Assembly (NCBI RefSeq): GCF_019844075.1
Contig: NZ_CP081964.1
Location: 2,356,001 to 2,420,000, forward strand
Direction of reading: 5' to 3'
DNA: 64,000 nucleotides
Source of the DNA: Curtobacterium sp. TC1
GTDB taxonomy: Bacteria; Actinomycetota; Actinomycetes; Actinomycetales; Microbacteriaceae
In this document: positions 55,283-62,822 of the stretch, in pieces
How positions within the stretch are numbered: the first letter of the stretch is position 1
Layout of the letters: the number at the start of each line of letters is the position of its first letter
The notes under the pieces: generated by a model
Database searches by the model: none
What the model saw: only the letters and a program-made list of their open reading frames with translations
Told to the model about the DNA's origin: nothing
Translations under genes and position numbers: made by a program

Positions 55283-56829
55283 CGGATGAACACCCCGGCC
55301 AGCAGGACCCCGAGCAGACCGAGCACCGAGATGAGGCACTCGAGCACCGTCCACGTCTTGAAGGTCTGCCCCACGGTGGTGTTGAGGTACCCCTTGACGA
55401 GCCAGAACCCGGCGTCGTTCACGTGCGACAGGAACACCGACCCGGCACCGATCGCCAGCACGAGCAGCGAGGTCATCGGCGAGGACAGGTCGGCGGCGAT
55501 CGGCGCCATGATGCCCGCCGCGGTGACGGTGGCGACCGTGGCCGACCCGGTCGCGACGCGCACCAGGGCCGACACGACCCAGGCGACGAGGAGCACCGAG
55601 ATGCCGGAGTCCTTCACGGCGTCCGCGATCACCCCGCCGATGCCCGTGTCGATGAGCACCTGCTTGAAGCCACCGCCGGCACCGACGATGAGCAGCACCC
55701 CGGCGACCGGGGGCAGTGCGCTCTCGAGCGACTTCGCCACGGCGGACCGGTCCATGCCGCCGCCGATCGCGAAGAAGACCATCGCGTAGATCGCGGCGAT
55801 GCCGATCGCGATCATCGGCGACCCGAGGAAGTCGAGCAGGCTCACCCACGAGCCGGCGGCGTCGGGCATGGTGGCCTCGCGGATGGCCTGGGCGAGCATG
55901 AGGACGACGGGCAGCAGGATCCCGACGAGCGCGACGGTGAAGGACGGGCTGCGCGGCTCGCTGATGACGCGCGTGAAGTCGCTCTTGCCGTTGGGCAGGG
56001 ACGCGGTGTCCTGCGTGGCGGGGCCGCGCCGGGCCTCCCGTCCGCCCGAAGCGGGGTCCTGCGGACCGGACGCCGCCCCGGAGTCCGAACCACGCGACCC
56101 GAACAGGTCGGGGGCCGGGATGTCGACCCAGCGCGCCGCGAACTGCGCGAAGACCGGACCGGCGAGCACGATCACCGGGATCGCCAGCACGATGCCGAAG
56201 GCGAGCGTGGTGCCGAGGTTCGCGCCGACGGTGGAGATGGCGACGAGCGGGCCGGGGTGCGGCGGGACGAACGCGTGCATCGTCGACAGGCCGACCAGGG
56301 CGGGGACGGCGATCTTCATGATCGGCACGGAACTGCGCTTGGCGACCAGCACGATGATCGGGATGAGGAGCACGAGGCCGACCTCGAAGAACATCGGCAG
56401 GCCGATCAGCGCACCGATCAGGGCCATCGTCCACGGCAGCGCGGCCTTCGACGACCTGCGGACGAGGGTGTCGACCACGCGGTCGGCAGCACCGGAGTCG
56501 ACGAGCATCTTGCCGAACATCGACCCGAGGCCGACCAGGATGCCGACGCTCGTCATCGTCGCGCCGAAGCCGTTGCCGAAGCTCGTGACCGCCTTGTCGG
56601 GCGCGAGCCCCGCGCCGATGCCGACGCCCAGGGCACCGATCACGAGCGCGATGAACGGGTGCACCTTGAGCCAGGTGATGAGCGCGATGATCACGACGAT
56701 GCCGACGAGGGCCGCGATGATCAGCTGCGGGATCGGGCCGGACGGGTCGACCGTCTCGGTGCCGCCACCCTCGGCGGCGAGGACCGCACCGACGGGGTGC
56801 GCGAGCGCGTGGACTGGAGCGTGAGGCAT
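55279..56829 (-). CDS. gntP: Gluconate permease (GntP family)
   Basis: A 516-aa GntP family symporter with about 12-14 membrane helices and conserved stretches such as GFGATMTSVGILVGLGSMFGK, FVPPHPGPLVAISTVGANLGTTL and HVNDAGFWLVKGYLN. GGAAGGGG precedes the ATG. A loop of about 50 residues (near residue 255-300: GSDSGAASGPQDPASGGREARRG) is extended and contains a copy of the dispersed GGGAGGCCCG motif, so it may have grown by insertion. It lies upstream of gntK and is divergent from the gntR gene. Confidence 0.95.
   Translation of the reverse strand: MPHAPVHALAHPVGAVLAAEGGGTETVDPSGPIPQLIIAALVGIVVIIALITWLKVHPFIALVIGALGVGIGAGLAPDKAVTSFGNGFGATMTSVGILVGLGSMFGKMLVDSGAADRVVDTLVRRSSKAALPWTMALIGALIGLPMFFEVGLVLLIPIIVLVAKRSSVPIMKIAVPALVGLSTMHAFVPPHPGPLVAISTVGANLGTTLAFGIVLAIPVIVLAGPVFAQFAARWVDIPAPDLFGSRGSDSGAASGPQDPASGGREARRGPATQDTASLPNGKSDFTRVISEPRSPSFTVALVGILLPVVLMLAQAIREATMPDAAGSWVSLLDFLGSPMIAIGIAAIYAMVFFAIGGGMDRSAVAKSLESALPPVAGVLLIVGAGGGFKQVLIDTGIGGVIADAVKDSGISVLLVAWVVSALVRVATGSATVATVTAAGIMAPIAADLSSPMTSLLVLAIGAGSVFLSHVNDAGFWLVKGYLNTTVGQTFKTWTVLECLISVLGLLGVLLAGVFIR
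56030..56039 (-). repeat. GGGAGGCCCG motif inside gntP
   Basis: This copy encodes GREAR in a hydrophilic loop of the permease, the same peptide theme (REAR) seen for the copy inside the synthetase gene. Confidence 0.5.
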
Positions 56830-56916
56830 CGGTGCCCCTTCCTGGAGCCGCTGCCGCGCGGCTCCGTCGCCTTGGTGTCGAGGGCGGCTGGCGCTGCACG
56901 AGCCGACCCTCAATAA

Positions 56917-56930
56917 TCTGATTAATCAGA
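56917..56930. promoter_or_regulatory. Palindrome TCTGATTAATCAGA, probable GntR operator
   Basis: This perfect 14-bp dyad lies in the AT-rich gap between gntP and gntR. TATAGT on the minus strand (about 56932-56937) next to it may be the -10 box of gntP, so a bound repressor would block gluconate gene expression. Confidence 0.65.
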
Positions 56931-57034
56931 CTATACGACGATCCGCCGCGCGCCATCCGCCCTCGGACGCAGTCTGCCGTTTCGATGGGACCGACGTCAC
57001 GCCGACCGCGCGACACGTACTGCATGGAGGAACG

Positions 57035-57733
57035 ATGCCCCAAGCACGCGGACTGCACGCCCACGTGCTCGACACCCTCGGGCAGCGCATCGTCGACGGC
57101 GCGCTCGAGCCCGGCACGGTGGTCCGCCCCGAACTCGTGGCGGACGAGTTCGGCGTGTCCCGGTCGGTCGTCCGCGAGGCGCTCCGCGTCCTGCAGTCGC
57201 TCGGCCTCGTCGAACCCCGGCAGCGCGTCGGCACGCAGGTGCTCGGCATCGGGTCGTGGGAACTGCTCGCACCGACGGTCATCCGGTGGCGCGGCGCGTC
57301 GCCCGCGTACTTCGAGCAGCAGCGGGAACTGCTCGAGCTGCGGCTGGGCGTCGAACCCGTCGCGGCGTCGCTCACCGCCGGCGGCTCCGGGGCGTCCGCC
57401 GTCCTCGACGCCGCGCAGGACATGCTCGCCGCCTGCGCGCGCGAGGACAGCCGCGCGTACCTCGAGGCCGACGTCCGCTTCCACCGCGCCCTGCTCACCG
57501 GGTCCGGCAACGCCGTCTTCGCGCACTTCGCGGGCACCGTCGAGGCGCTGCTGCGCACCCGCACCTCGGAGTCGCGCGACACCATCACGCGCTGGACGCG
57601 CGAGGCCGCCCTCCGGCACGAGGCCGTCGGTCACGCGCTCGTCGCGGGCGACGGTGCCGCTGCCGCAGCCGCGACGACGGCGCTCGTCGGTGTGACGCGC
57701 GACGAGTTCATCGCCGAGGCCCCGCTGCCCTGA
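57035..57733 (+). CDS. gntR: GntR family regulator (FadR subfamily)
   Basis: A 232-aa regulator with an N-terminal winged helix (LGQRIVDGALEPGTVVRPELVADEFGVSRSVVREALRVLQSLGLVEPRQRVGTQV) and an all-helical FCD ligand-binding domain with metal-type histidines (ADVRFHRALL ... HEAVGHAL). GGAGG lies just upstream of the ATG. Its place beside gntP-gntK makes it the likely gluconate-responsive repressor that binds the palindrome at 56917-56930. Confidence 0.92.
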   Translation: MPQARGLHAHVLDTLGQRIVDGALEPGTVVRPELVADEFGVSRSVVREALRVLQSLGLVEPRQRVGTQVLGIGSWELLAPTVIRWRGASPAYFEQQRELLELRLGVEPVAASLTAGGSGASAVLDAAQDMLAACAREDSRAYLEADVRFHRALLTGSGNAVFAHFAGTVEALLRTRTSESRDTITRWTREAALRHEAVGHALVAGDGAAAAAATTALVGVTRDEFIAEAPLP

Positions 57734-57762
57734 CGGGGTGTGCGGGGGCGGGCGAGGGGCGG

Positions 57763-57870
57763 CACGCCGTGCGCTGGTCGTCGAGGTTCCACAACACGCC
57801 GTGCGCTGGTCGTCGAGGTTCCACAACGCGCGCGATCGCACGCCGAGATGCGCAGATTTCGGAACCTCGG
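57763..57870. repeat. Dispersed palindromic element, family 1 (copy B) with a perfect 32-bp duplication
   Basis: A 32-bp unit ending in CGTCGAGGTTCCACAA occurs at 57763-57794 and 57795-57826 without a mismatch. The inverted arm GGAACCTCG follows at 57861-57869. The period (32 bp) and distance to the inverted arm (about 46 bp) match copy A at 36.9 kb, and the flanking words GAGATGC and AGATTTCGGAACCTCGG are shared. It lies in the convergent gap between gntR and the acetyltransferase gene. Confidence 0.85.
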
Positions 57871-57927
57871 CGCGGCCCGAGACGCGACCGAACGACGGAC
57901 GACGGACGACGGACGACGGCCCGACTA

Positions 57928-58530
57928 CTACCTGCGCGCGAAGAGGCGCGGGCCGCGCAACCGCAGGCGCATCGTCACCGTGCCGAGCCACCGGTCGTAC
58001 TTGTAGCCGACCTTGCCCATCCGACCGACCTCCTCGAAGCCGAGCCGCTCGTGCAGGCGGATCGAGGCCTCGGCCTGCCGGTCGGCGATCACTGCGACGA
58101 CCTCGCGGACCCCGGCGGACCGGCACTCGTCGAGCAGCGCCTCCATGAGTGCACGCCCGAGCCCCTTGCCGCCGGACGCCGCTCCGAGGTAGATCGAGTC
58201 CTCGACCACGCGGTTCGACCGGTCGCGCGGGTTCCAGGCGTCGACCAGCGCGTAGCCGAGGATCTGCCCGGCGGGGTTCTCCGCGACCAGGAACGGCAGC
58301 GTGCGCTTCCGGATGTCGTCGTAGCGCTGCTTCCAGCGGGCGAAGGTGAATGCCGACGGGTCGAAGGTCACCGACGAGTTGCGGACGTAGTGCGTGTGGA
58401 TCTCACGCACGTCGGGCAGGTCGCTCACCTCGGCGGCACGGATCCGGTACTCGAACGCGGTCTCGCTCGCCGGACGGGCACGCAGGTGTCGCGGCAGGAC
58501 CCGCCGTCGCTGGTATTCCTCCTCGAGCAC
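57928..58530 (-). CDS. GNAT family N-acetyltransferase
   Basis: A 200-aa acetyltransferase similar in type to phosphinothricin acetyltransferases. The acetyl-CoA-binding motif is in YLGAASGGKGLGRALMEALLDECRSAG, and the front has IRAAEVSDLPDVREIHTHYVRNSSVTFD. The short N-terminal extension (EEEYQRRRVLPRHLRARPAS) is basic. The GTG start at 58530 has a TAGGCT box 7 nt upstream, which fits a leaderless mRNA. The substrate is unknown; no antibiotic or siderophore genes are adjacent. Confidence 0.88.
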   Translation of the reverse strand: MLEEEYQRRRVLPRHLRARPASETAFEYRIRAAEVSDLPDVREIHTHYVRNSSVTFDPSAFTFARWKQRYDDIRKRTLPFLVAENPAGQILGYALVDAWNPRDRSNRVVEDSIYLGAASGGKGLGRALMEALLDECRSAGVREVVAVIADRQAEASIRLHERLGFEEVGRMGKVGYKYDRWLGTVTMRLRLRGPRLFARR

Positions 58531-58537
58531 GGACCCG

Positions 58538-58543
58538 AGCCTA
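58538..58543 (-). promoter_or_regulatory. -10 box TAGGCT of a probable leaderless acetyltransferase transcript
   Basis: TAGGCT on the minus strand lies 7 nt before the GTG at 58530. Confidence 0.5.
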
Positions 58544-58545
58544 GT

Positions 58546-58595
58546 GAGCGCGGCGCGTCAGCGCCCGGGGCGAGCGCGGCGCGTCAGCGCCCGGG
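58546..58595. repeat. 24-bp duplication (period 26 bp) copying the 3' end of ung
   Basis: The 24-bp copies at 58546-58569 and 58572-58595 share one sequence; the second contains the last codons and stop codon of ung, the first lies just downstream. The 3' end of the gene has therefore been duplicated in place. Confidence 0.8.
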
Positions 58596-59267
58596 CAGCG
58601 ACCAGTCGACCGGCGTCGCGCCCTGCTCCTCGAGCAGCGCGTTGACCTGCGAGAACGGACGGCTACCGAAGAAGCCCCGCGAGGCGCTCAACGGGCTCGG
58701 GTGCGCCGACGCGACCACCGGGGTGTCACCGAGCAGCGGCCGGACGGACGCGGCCTGCGCACCCCAGAGCACGGCGACGAGCGGGGTCCCCCGGCCGACC
58801 AGTGCGCGGACGGCCTGGTCGGTGACGGCCTCCCAGCCCTTGCCGCGGTGACTGCCGGCATCGCCCGCACGGACCGTGAGCACCCGGTTGAGCAACAGGA
58901 CGCCCTGGTCCGACCACGCGCGCAGGTCACCGTGCGCGGGTGGGGTCACGCCGACGTCGGCGCTGAGCTCCTTGTAGATGTTCGCCAGACTGCGCGGCAC
59001 CGGGCGGACCGCGGGATCGACGGCGAACGACAGTCCGATCGGGTGGCCGGGCGTCGGGTAGGGGTCCTGCCCGACCACGAGCACCTTCACGGCGTCGAAG
59101 GGCGTGGTGAAGGCCCGGAGCACGTCGGCGCCGGCGGGCAGGTAGGTACGGCCAGCCGCAGTTTCGTCGCGGAGCCACGCACCCATGCGGTGCACGTCGT
59201 CCTCGACCGGAGCGAGCGCCGACGCCCAGCCGGGGTCGACCAGGTCGGCGAGCGGTCGTGGTTCCAC
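58584..59267 (-). CDS. ung: Uracil-DNA glycosylase
   Basis: A family 1 UDG of 227 aa that removes uracil from DNA. The catalytic water-activating loop is [20 protein letters not shown], the uracil-binding segment is [14 protein letters not shown] and the minor-groove intercalation loop is [23 protein letters not shown]. The start is a GTG at 59267, 5 bp after the stop of the S51 peptidase gene, so it is probably the last gene of a three-gene operon. Confidence 0.95.
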   Translation of the reverse strand: MEPRPLADLVDPGWASALAPVEDDVHRMGAWLRDETAAGRTYLPAGADVLRAFTTPFDAVKVLVVGQDPYPTPGHPIGLSFAVDPAVRPVPRSLANIYKELSADVGVTPPAHGDLRAWSDQGVLLLNRVLTVRAGDAGSHRGKGWEAVTDQAVRALVGRGTPLVAVLWGAQAASVRPLLGDTPVVASAHPSPLSASRGFFGSRPFSQVNALLEEQGATPVDWSLPGR

Positions 59268-59272
59268 GACGG

Positions 59273-59992
59273 CTACGCGCCCATCGTGGCGACGGCCACG
59301 GACTCCTCGCCGGCCATGACGCGCCAGACGCTGCCGGTACCCCGGACCTCGAGCGCGCCCTCGCCGACGACGAGTGCGGTGTCCTCGTCGATCGCCAGGC
59401 CGGCGGTGACGAACTCGGCTTCGGCGCTCGCGATGAGACGGGCGAGCGTGCCGGCCTGCACCGCGTGCACGTCGATGGTCAGGTCGACCAGGCCGAGGCC
59501 CTCGCGGAGCTCGACCTCGTCGAGGCCCTCGGAGGCTTCCTCGGGGCAGATCTCGACGCCGCCGATGCGCCAGCCGCCCACGAGCGCGCGGTCGGCGGCG
59601 ATCATCGCGCCGGCGGAGTAGCCCAGGTAGGGCAGACCGTCGGCGACGAGCAACCGGAGTTGGTCCACGAGCGGGGCGATCGCGCCGAGGTAGTCGGGCG
59701 TGACGCCGCCACCGACGACGAGCGCGTCGACGTCGCTCAGCACGGTCGTGTCGAACACCTGGCCGGCCGCGACCTCGGTCACGACGACCTCGGCCGCGCG
59801 GGCACCACCGAGCACCCCGGCGATGTCGGCGGTCGACGACGGGCTGCCGCCGTCGGGGCCGGCGACGGAGAGCAGGGCGATGCGCGGGACCGTCCGGCCG
59901 ACGGCAGCCGACCGTGCGGTGGCCTCGGCGAGGAAGGGCGCTGCGGCGTCCGAGGCGGCGAAGCGTCCGCCGCCGACGAGGTGGATGCTCAC
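59273..59992 (-). CDS. Peptidase S51-like (peptidase E/cyanophycinase type) protein
   Basis: A 239-aa protein of the class I glutamine-amidotransferase-like fold. The nucleophile elbow is GYSAGAMIA (serine), and the [15 protein letters not shown] segment is typical. S51 enzymes cleave after aspartate in dipeptides or in cyanophycin; the specificity is not evident. The GTG start at 59992 overlaps the stop of the phosphoribosyltransferase gene (GTGA). The longer frame upstream is a shadow of that gene. It lies between prt and ung. Confidence 0.82.
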   Translation of the reverse strand: MSIHLVGGGRFAASDAAAPFLAEATARSAAVGRTVPRIALLSVAGPDGGSPSSTADIAGVLGGARAAEVVVTEVAAGQVFDTTVLSDVDALVVGGGVTPDYLGAIAPLVDQLRLLVADGLPYLGYSAGAMIAADRALVGGWRIGGVEICPEEASEGLDEVELREGLGLVDLTIDVHAVQAGTLARLIASAEAEFVTAGLAIDEDTALVVGEGALEVRGTGSVWRVMAGEESVAVATMGA

Positions 59993-60522
59993 GACTCGGC
60001 CGTCACCGGTGCGAGGGCGCTCCACGGGAACGTGATCCAGCCGTCGACTCGGCGCCAGACGTGGTCGGGCTCGAGAACGGTGCCGGGCTTCGAGTACAGG
60101 CACGCGCTGCGGACGTCGGCACCGGCGTTCCGGATGATGTCGACCACCAGGCGCAGGGTCCGACCGGAGTCGGACACGTCGTCGACGACGAGCACGCGCT
60201 TACCGGCCAGGCTCGGGGCGTCGAGCGCGGGTGCGAGCACGACGGGCTCCTCCAGGCGCTGCTCGACGTCGGTGTAGAACTCGACGTTGATCGAGCCGCA
60301 CTCCTTGGTGCCGAGCGCGTACGCCACGGCACCGGCGATGATCAGCCCGCCACGGGCGACGGCGACGACGACCTCGGGCTCGAAGCCGGAGGACAGCACG
60401 TCCTTCGCGAGCAGGCGTGCGGCGTCACCGAACTCCAACCATCCGAGCACCTCGGGCCCGCTCGTCACGGTCACGGTCGACTGAGCCGGCGCCGTGGGCT
60501 CGGGTTCGCTGCTGATCGGCAT
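59989..60522 (-). CDS. Phosphoribosyltransferase
   Basis: A 177-aa type I phosphoribosyltransferase with the PRPP motif [14 protein letters not shown] and the [21 protein letters not shown] segment. It resembles xanthine/guanine phosphoribosyltransferases and may salvage a purine base. The ATG at 60522 has a TACCGT box 6 nt upstream (60529-60534), so the operon prt-S51-ung probably starts with a leaderless mRNA. The N-terminus ([13 protein letters not shown]) is extended and probably disordered. Confidence 0.85.
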   Translation of the reverse strand: MPISSEPEPTAPAQSTVTVTSGPEVLGWLEFGDAARLLAKDVLSSGFEPEVVVAVARGGLIIAGAVAYALGTKECGSINVEFYTDVEQRLEEPVVLAPALDAPSLAGKRVLVVDDVSDSGRTLRLVVDIIRNAGADVRSACLYSKPGTVLEPDHVWRRVDGWITFPWSALAPVTAES

Positions 60523-60528
60523 CCGACC

Positions 60529-60534
60529 ACGGTA
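60529..60534 (-). promoter_or_regulatory. -10 box TACCGT of a probable leaderless operon transcript
   Basis: TACCGT on the minus strand lies 6 nt before the phosphoribosyltransferase ATG at 60522. Confidence 0.45.
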
Positions 60535-60574
60535 CCGGCAGGGACCCCGCGCCCGCGACCCGTGGTCACCGCCC

Positions 60575-60622
60575 GGGCGCTGCGCAGCGGATCAGCGTGG
60601 GCGCTGCGCAGGGGATCAGCGT
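60575..60622. repeat. 24-bp tandem repeat, two copies with one mismatch
   Basis: GGGCGCTGCGCAG(C/G)GGATCAGCGT occurs at 60575-60598 and 60599-60622, just past the stop codon of the SDR gene on the minus strand. A third partial copy (GGCGGCTCAGCG) overlaps the stop codon. Confidence 0.75.
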
Positions 60623-60628
60623 GGCGGC

Positions 60629-61402
60629 TCAGCGCGGCGTGAGCGTTCCGCGCGCGAGCTTGTGCTGCGCCGACTGCGCGACCGGCCGGATCGTGACCAG
60701 GTCGAGGTTCACGTGCGCCGGCAGCTCCACCGCGTGCACGATCGCCTCCGCGACGTCGTCGGCCACGAGCGGGCCCGGCACGTCGTCGTAGACCGCTGCG
60801 GCCTTCTGCTCGTCGCCGCGGAACCGGGTGAGCGCGAACTCGTCGGTCTTCACCAGTCCGGGGGCGATCTCGACGACGCGGATCGGTTCGCCGTTCAGCT
60901 CGAGCCGGAGCGCGCCGACCAGGGCGTGCTCGGCGAACTTCGCGGCGTTGTAGCCGCCACCGTTCTCGTACGCCACGAACCCGGCCGTGCTCGTCACCGT
61001 GACGATGTCGGCTCCACCGGTCGCACGGGCACGGTCCCGCAGGTGCGGCAGCAGCGCAGCGACGACACGCTTCGTGCCGATCACGTTGACCTCGAACATG
61101 GCACGCCAGTCGTCGACGTCCGACTCCTCGACGCTGGCCGAGCCGAACGCGCCACCGGCGTTGTTCACCAGGACGTCGGCGCCGCCGAGCTCGGCGACGC
61201 GTGCGGAGAGCGCCTCGACGTCGGCAGCGCTCGTGATGTCCGCCACCAGGACCTCGGCCCCGGTCTCCGCGGCGAGCGCCTCGAGCTTCGCCACCCGGCG
61301 GGCGACGGCCAGCACGTCCCAGCCCCGCGACCGGAACAGCCGGACGGTGGCCGCCCCGATGCCCGAGCTCGCTCCGGTGACGACTGCGCGCCGTGCTGCC
61401 AT
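60629..61402 (-). CDS. Short-chain dehydrogenase/reductase
   Basis: A 257-aa classical SDR: the cofactor motif VVTGASSGIGAATVRLF, the NNAGG segment, the catalytic serine in TVTSTAGFVAYENGGGYNAAKF with Tyr and Lys in the YNAAK motif. It resembles YdfG-type NADP-dependent 3-hydroxy acid dehydrogenases (pattern VEIAPGLVKTDEFALTRFRGDEQKA). GGAGG lies 8 nt before the ATG at 61402, which rules out the longer upstream frame. It is divergent from the acyltransferase gene. Confidence 0.92.
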   Translation of the reverse strand: MAARRAVVTGASSGIGAATVRLFRSRGWDVLAVARRVAKLEALAAETGAEVLVADITSAADVEALSARVAELGGADVLVNNAGGAFGSASVEESDVDDWRAMFEVNVIGTKRVVAALLPHLRDRARATGGADIVTVTSTAGFVAYENGGGYNAAKFAEHALVGALRLELNGEPIRVVEIAPGLVKTDEFALTRFRGDEQKAAAVYDDVPGPLVADDVAEAIVHAVELPAHVNLDLVTIRPVAQSAQHKLARGTLTPR

Positions 61403-61508
61403 GTGATCTGCCTCCTGGGTCGGTGACCGGGCGACTGATCGCCCCGGTTCCGGGACGACTGCTCGCCCCGGACCCCCACCGTACCGACCCTCCCAGGTCA
61501 CGATCCGG

Positions 61509-61514
61509 TAACGT
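61509..61514 (+). promoter_or_regulatory. -10 box TAACGT of a probable leaderless acyltransferase transcript
   Basis: TAACGT lies 8 nt before the ATG at 61523, with no Shine-Dalgarno sequence. Confidence 0.5.
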
Positions 61515-61522
61515 GACCGACG

Positions 61523-62611
61523 ATGACGACGGATGCCGCCCCTCCCGCACCCTCGGCCCCGGCGACGCAGCTCGAACCCGGCCGGGCACCGCGCCGTATC
61601 CCCATGTGGGACACCGCGCGGTTCGTCGCCGTGACGCTCGTGGTGATCGGTCACGCGATCCAGCGCCAGACGACGGCGAGCGAGCACGCCCTGGCGCTCT
61701 ACACGTTCATCTACGCGTTCCACATGCCCGCGTTCGGTGTGATCAGCGGGTACTTCTCGTCGGCGGACACCCCGACGGCGAAGCGCATGCGCCGCACGAT
61801 CACCGACATCGTCGTGCCGTACATCATCATGCAGACGATCTGGACCGTGGTGCAGGGCATCGTCGAGGGCGGCAAGGACTTCAACCCGACCCAGCCGACC
61901 TGGACCCTGTGGTTCCTGCTGGCCCTCGGCATCTTCAAGCTGATCCTGCCGTACCTGGCGCAGCTGCGGTGGCCGTTGTTCTGGGCCGTCGTGTTCAGCA
62001 TCGGCGTCGGGTACTTCGACAACGTCGACTCCACGCTGTCCCTCTCACGCGCGATCAGCCTGCTGCCGTTCTTCCTGCTCGGGTGGCAGGTCAAGCAGTG
62101 GGGGCTCTTCGACCGCTGGTACGAGGCCTCGCGTCGCACCGTCGTCCGGGTGCGTGTCGCCGCCGGTGTCGTGTTCGCCGCGTGGGCCGTGTCGTGCGCG
62201 GTGTGGATCCCGCAGTTCAAGGAGTTCGACCTGCACCACTGGTTCTTCTACGACGACTCGTACTCGGGTCTCGGCGAGGACGCCTGGTGGGCCGGCGCCG
62301 TCCGGTTCGGGCTGATGCTGCTCGCGACACTGCTCACCGCGTCGTTCCTGGTGCTCATCCCCCGCCGGAACATCTGGCTCACGCAGTTCGGTGCGGCGAC
62401 CATGTACGTCTACCTGTTGCACACCTTCGTGCTCTACCCGATCCGCGAGTCCGGTGTGCTCGCCGGCCCGCACTCCGCGTGGCCGTTCGTGCTGCTGATG
62501 GTCGCGATCGCCTGCGCGGTCAGTCTCTTCCTCGCCCAGCCCTTCGTGCGGCGCGGGATGCGCTGGCTGCTGGAACCGAACGTCGGCTGGCTGTTCCGCC
62601 GCGATCGGTGA
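61523..62611 (+). CDS. Acyltransferase 3 family membrane protein
   Basis: A 362-aa polytopic membrane protein with about ten helices. The N-terminal motif WDTARFVAVTLVVIGHAI contains the family histidine, and the next helix has YAFHMPAFGVISGYF. Such proteins O-acylate sugars or glycopolymers at the membrane (fucose 4-O-acetylase or OpgC type). No glycan gene is adjacent, so the acceptor is unknown. The first 27 residues (rich in Ala and Pro) are cytoplasmic and probably disordered. Confidence 0.88.
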   Translation: MTTDAAPPAPSAPATQLEPGRAPRRIPMWDTARFVAVTLVVIGHAIQRQTTASEHALALYTFIYAFHMPAFGVISGYFSSADTPTAKRMRRTITDIVVPYIIMQTIWTVVQGIVEGGKDFNPTQPTWTLWFLLALGIFKLILPYLAQLRWPLFWAVVFSIGVGYFDNVDSTLSLSRAISLLPFFLLGWQVKQWGLFDRWYEASRRTVVRVRVAAGVVFAAWAVSCAVWIPQFKEFDLHHWFFYDDSYSGLGEDAWWAGAVRFGLMLLATLLTASFLVLIPRRNIWLTQFGAATMYVYLLHTFVLYPIRESGVLAGPHSAWPFVLLMVAIACAVSLFLAQPFVRRGMRWLLEPNVGWLFRRDR

Positions 62612-62657
62612 CGTCCCCGCTCGGTCGCCGCCGTCAGACGAGCGCGCAGGCTCGGAC

Positions 62658-62668
62658 GGGAGGCCCGT
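62658..62668. repeat. Dispersed GGGAGGCCCGT motif upstream of metY
   Basis: This copy, followed by GGCGCGTC, lies in the 211-bp gap between the acyltransferase gene and metY. The gap has a possible -10 box TACCGT near 62731-62736. No SAM riboswitch of the actinobacterial SAM-IV type was recognised in it. Confidence 0.5.
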
Positions 62669-62822
62669 GGCGCGTCGGGCGTGCGCGTTACGTCCCGAGG
62701 CGGGTGCGCTGGTACCAGCGCGACCACCTGCGTACCGTGACACCCGACGCACAGCCGCGCCGCGCCTCCAGGCCGAGCGCAGGGCGACCCGACGACCAGC
62801 CGCACCGGACAGGAGCACCAAG

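Noticed and set aside
62612..62822. SAM riboswitch upstream of metY
   Set aside because: The conserved core of SAM-I/IV or SAM-II elements could not be found; only the dispersed GGGAGGCCCGT motif and weak stems are present.
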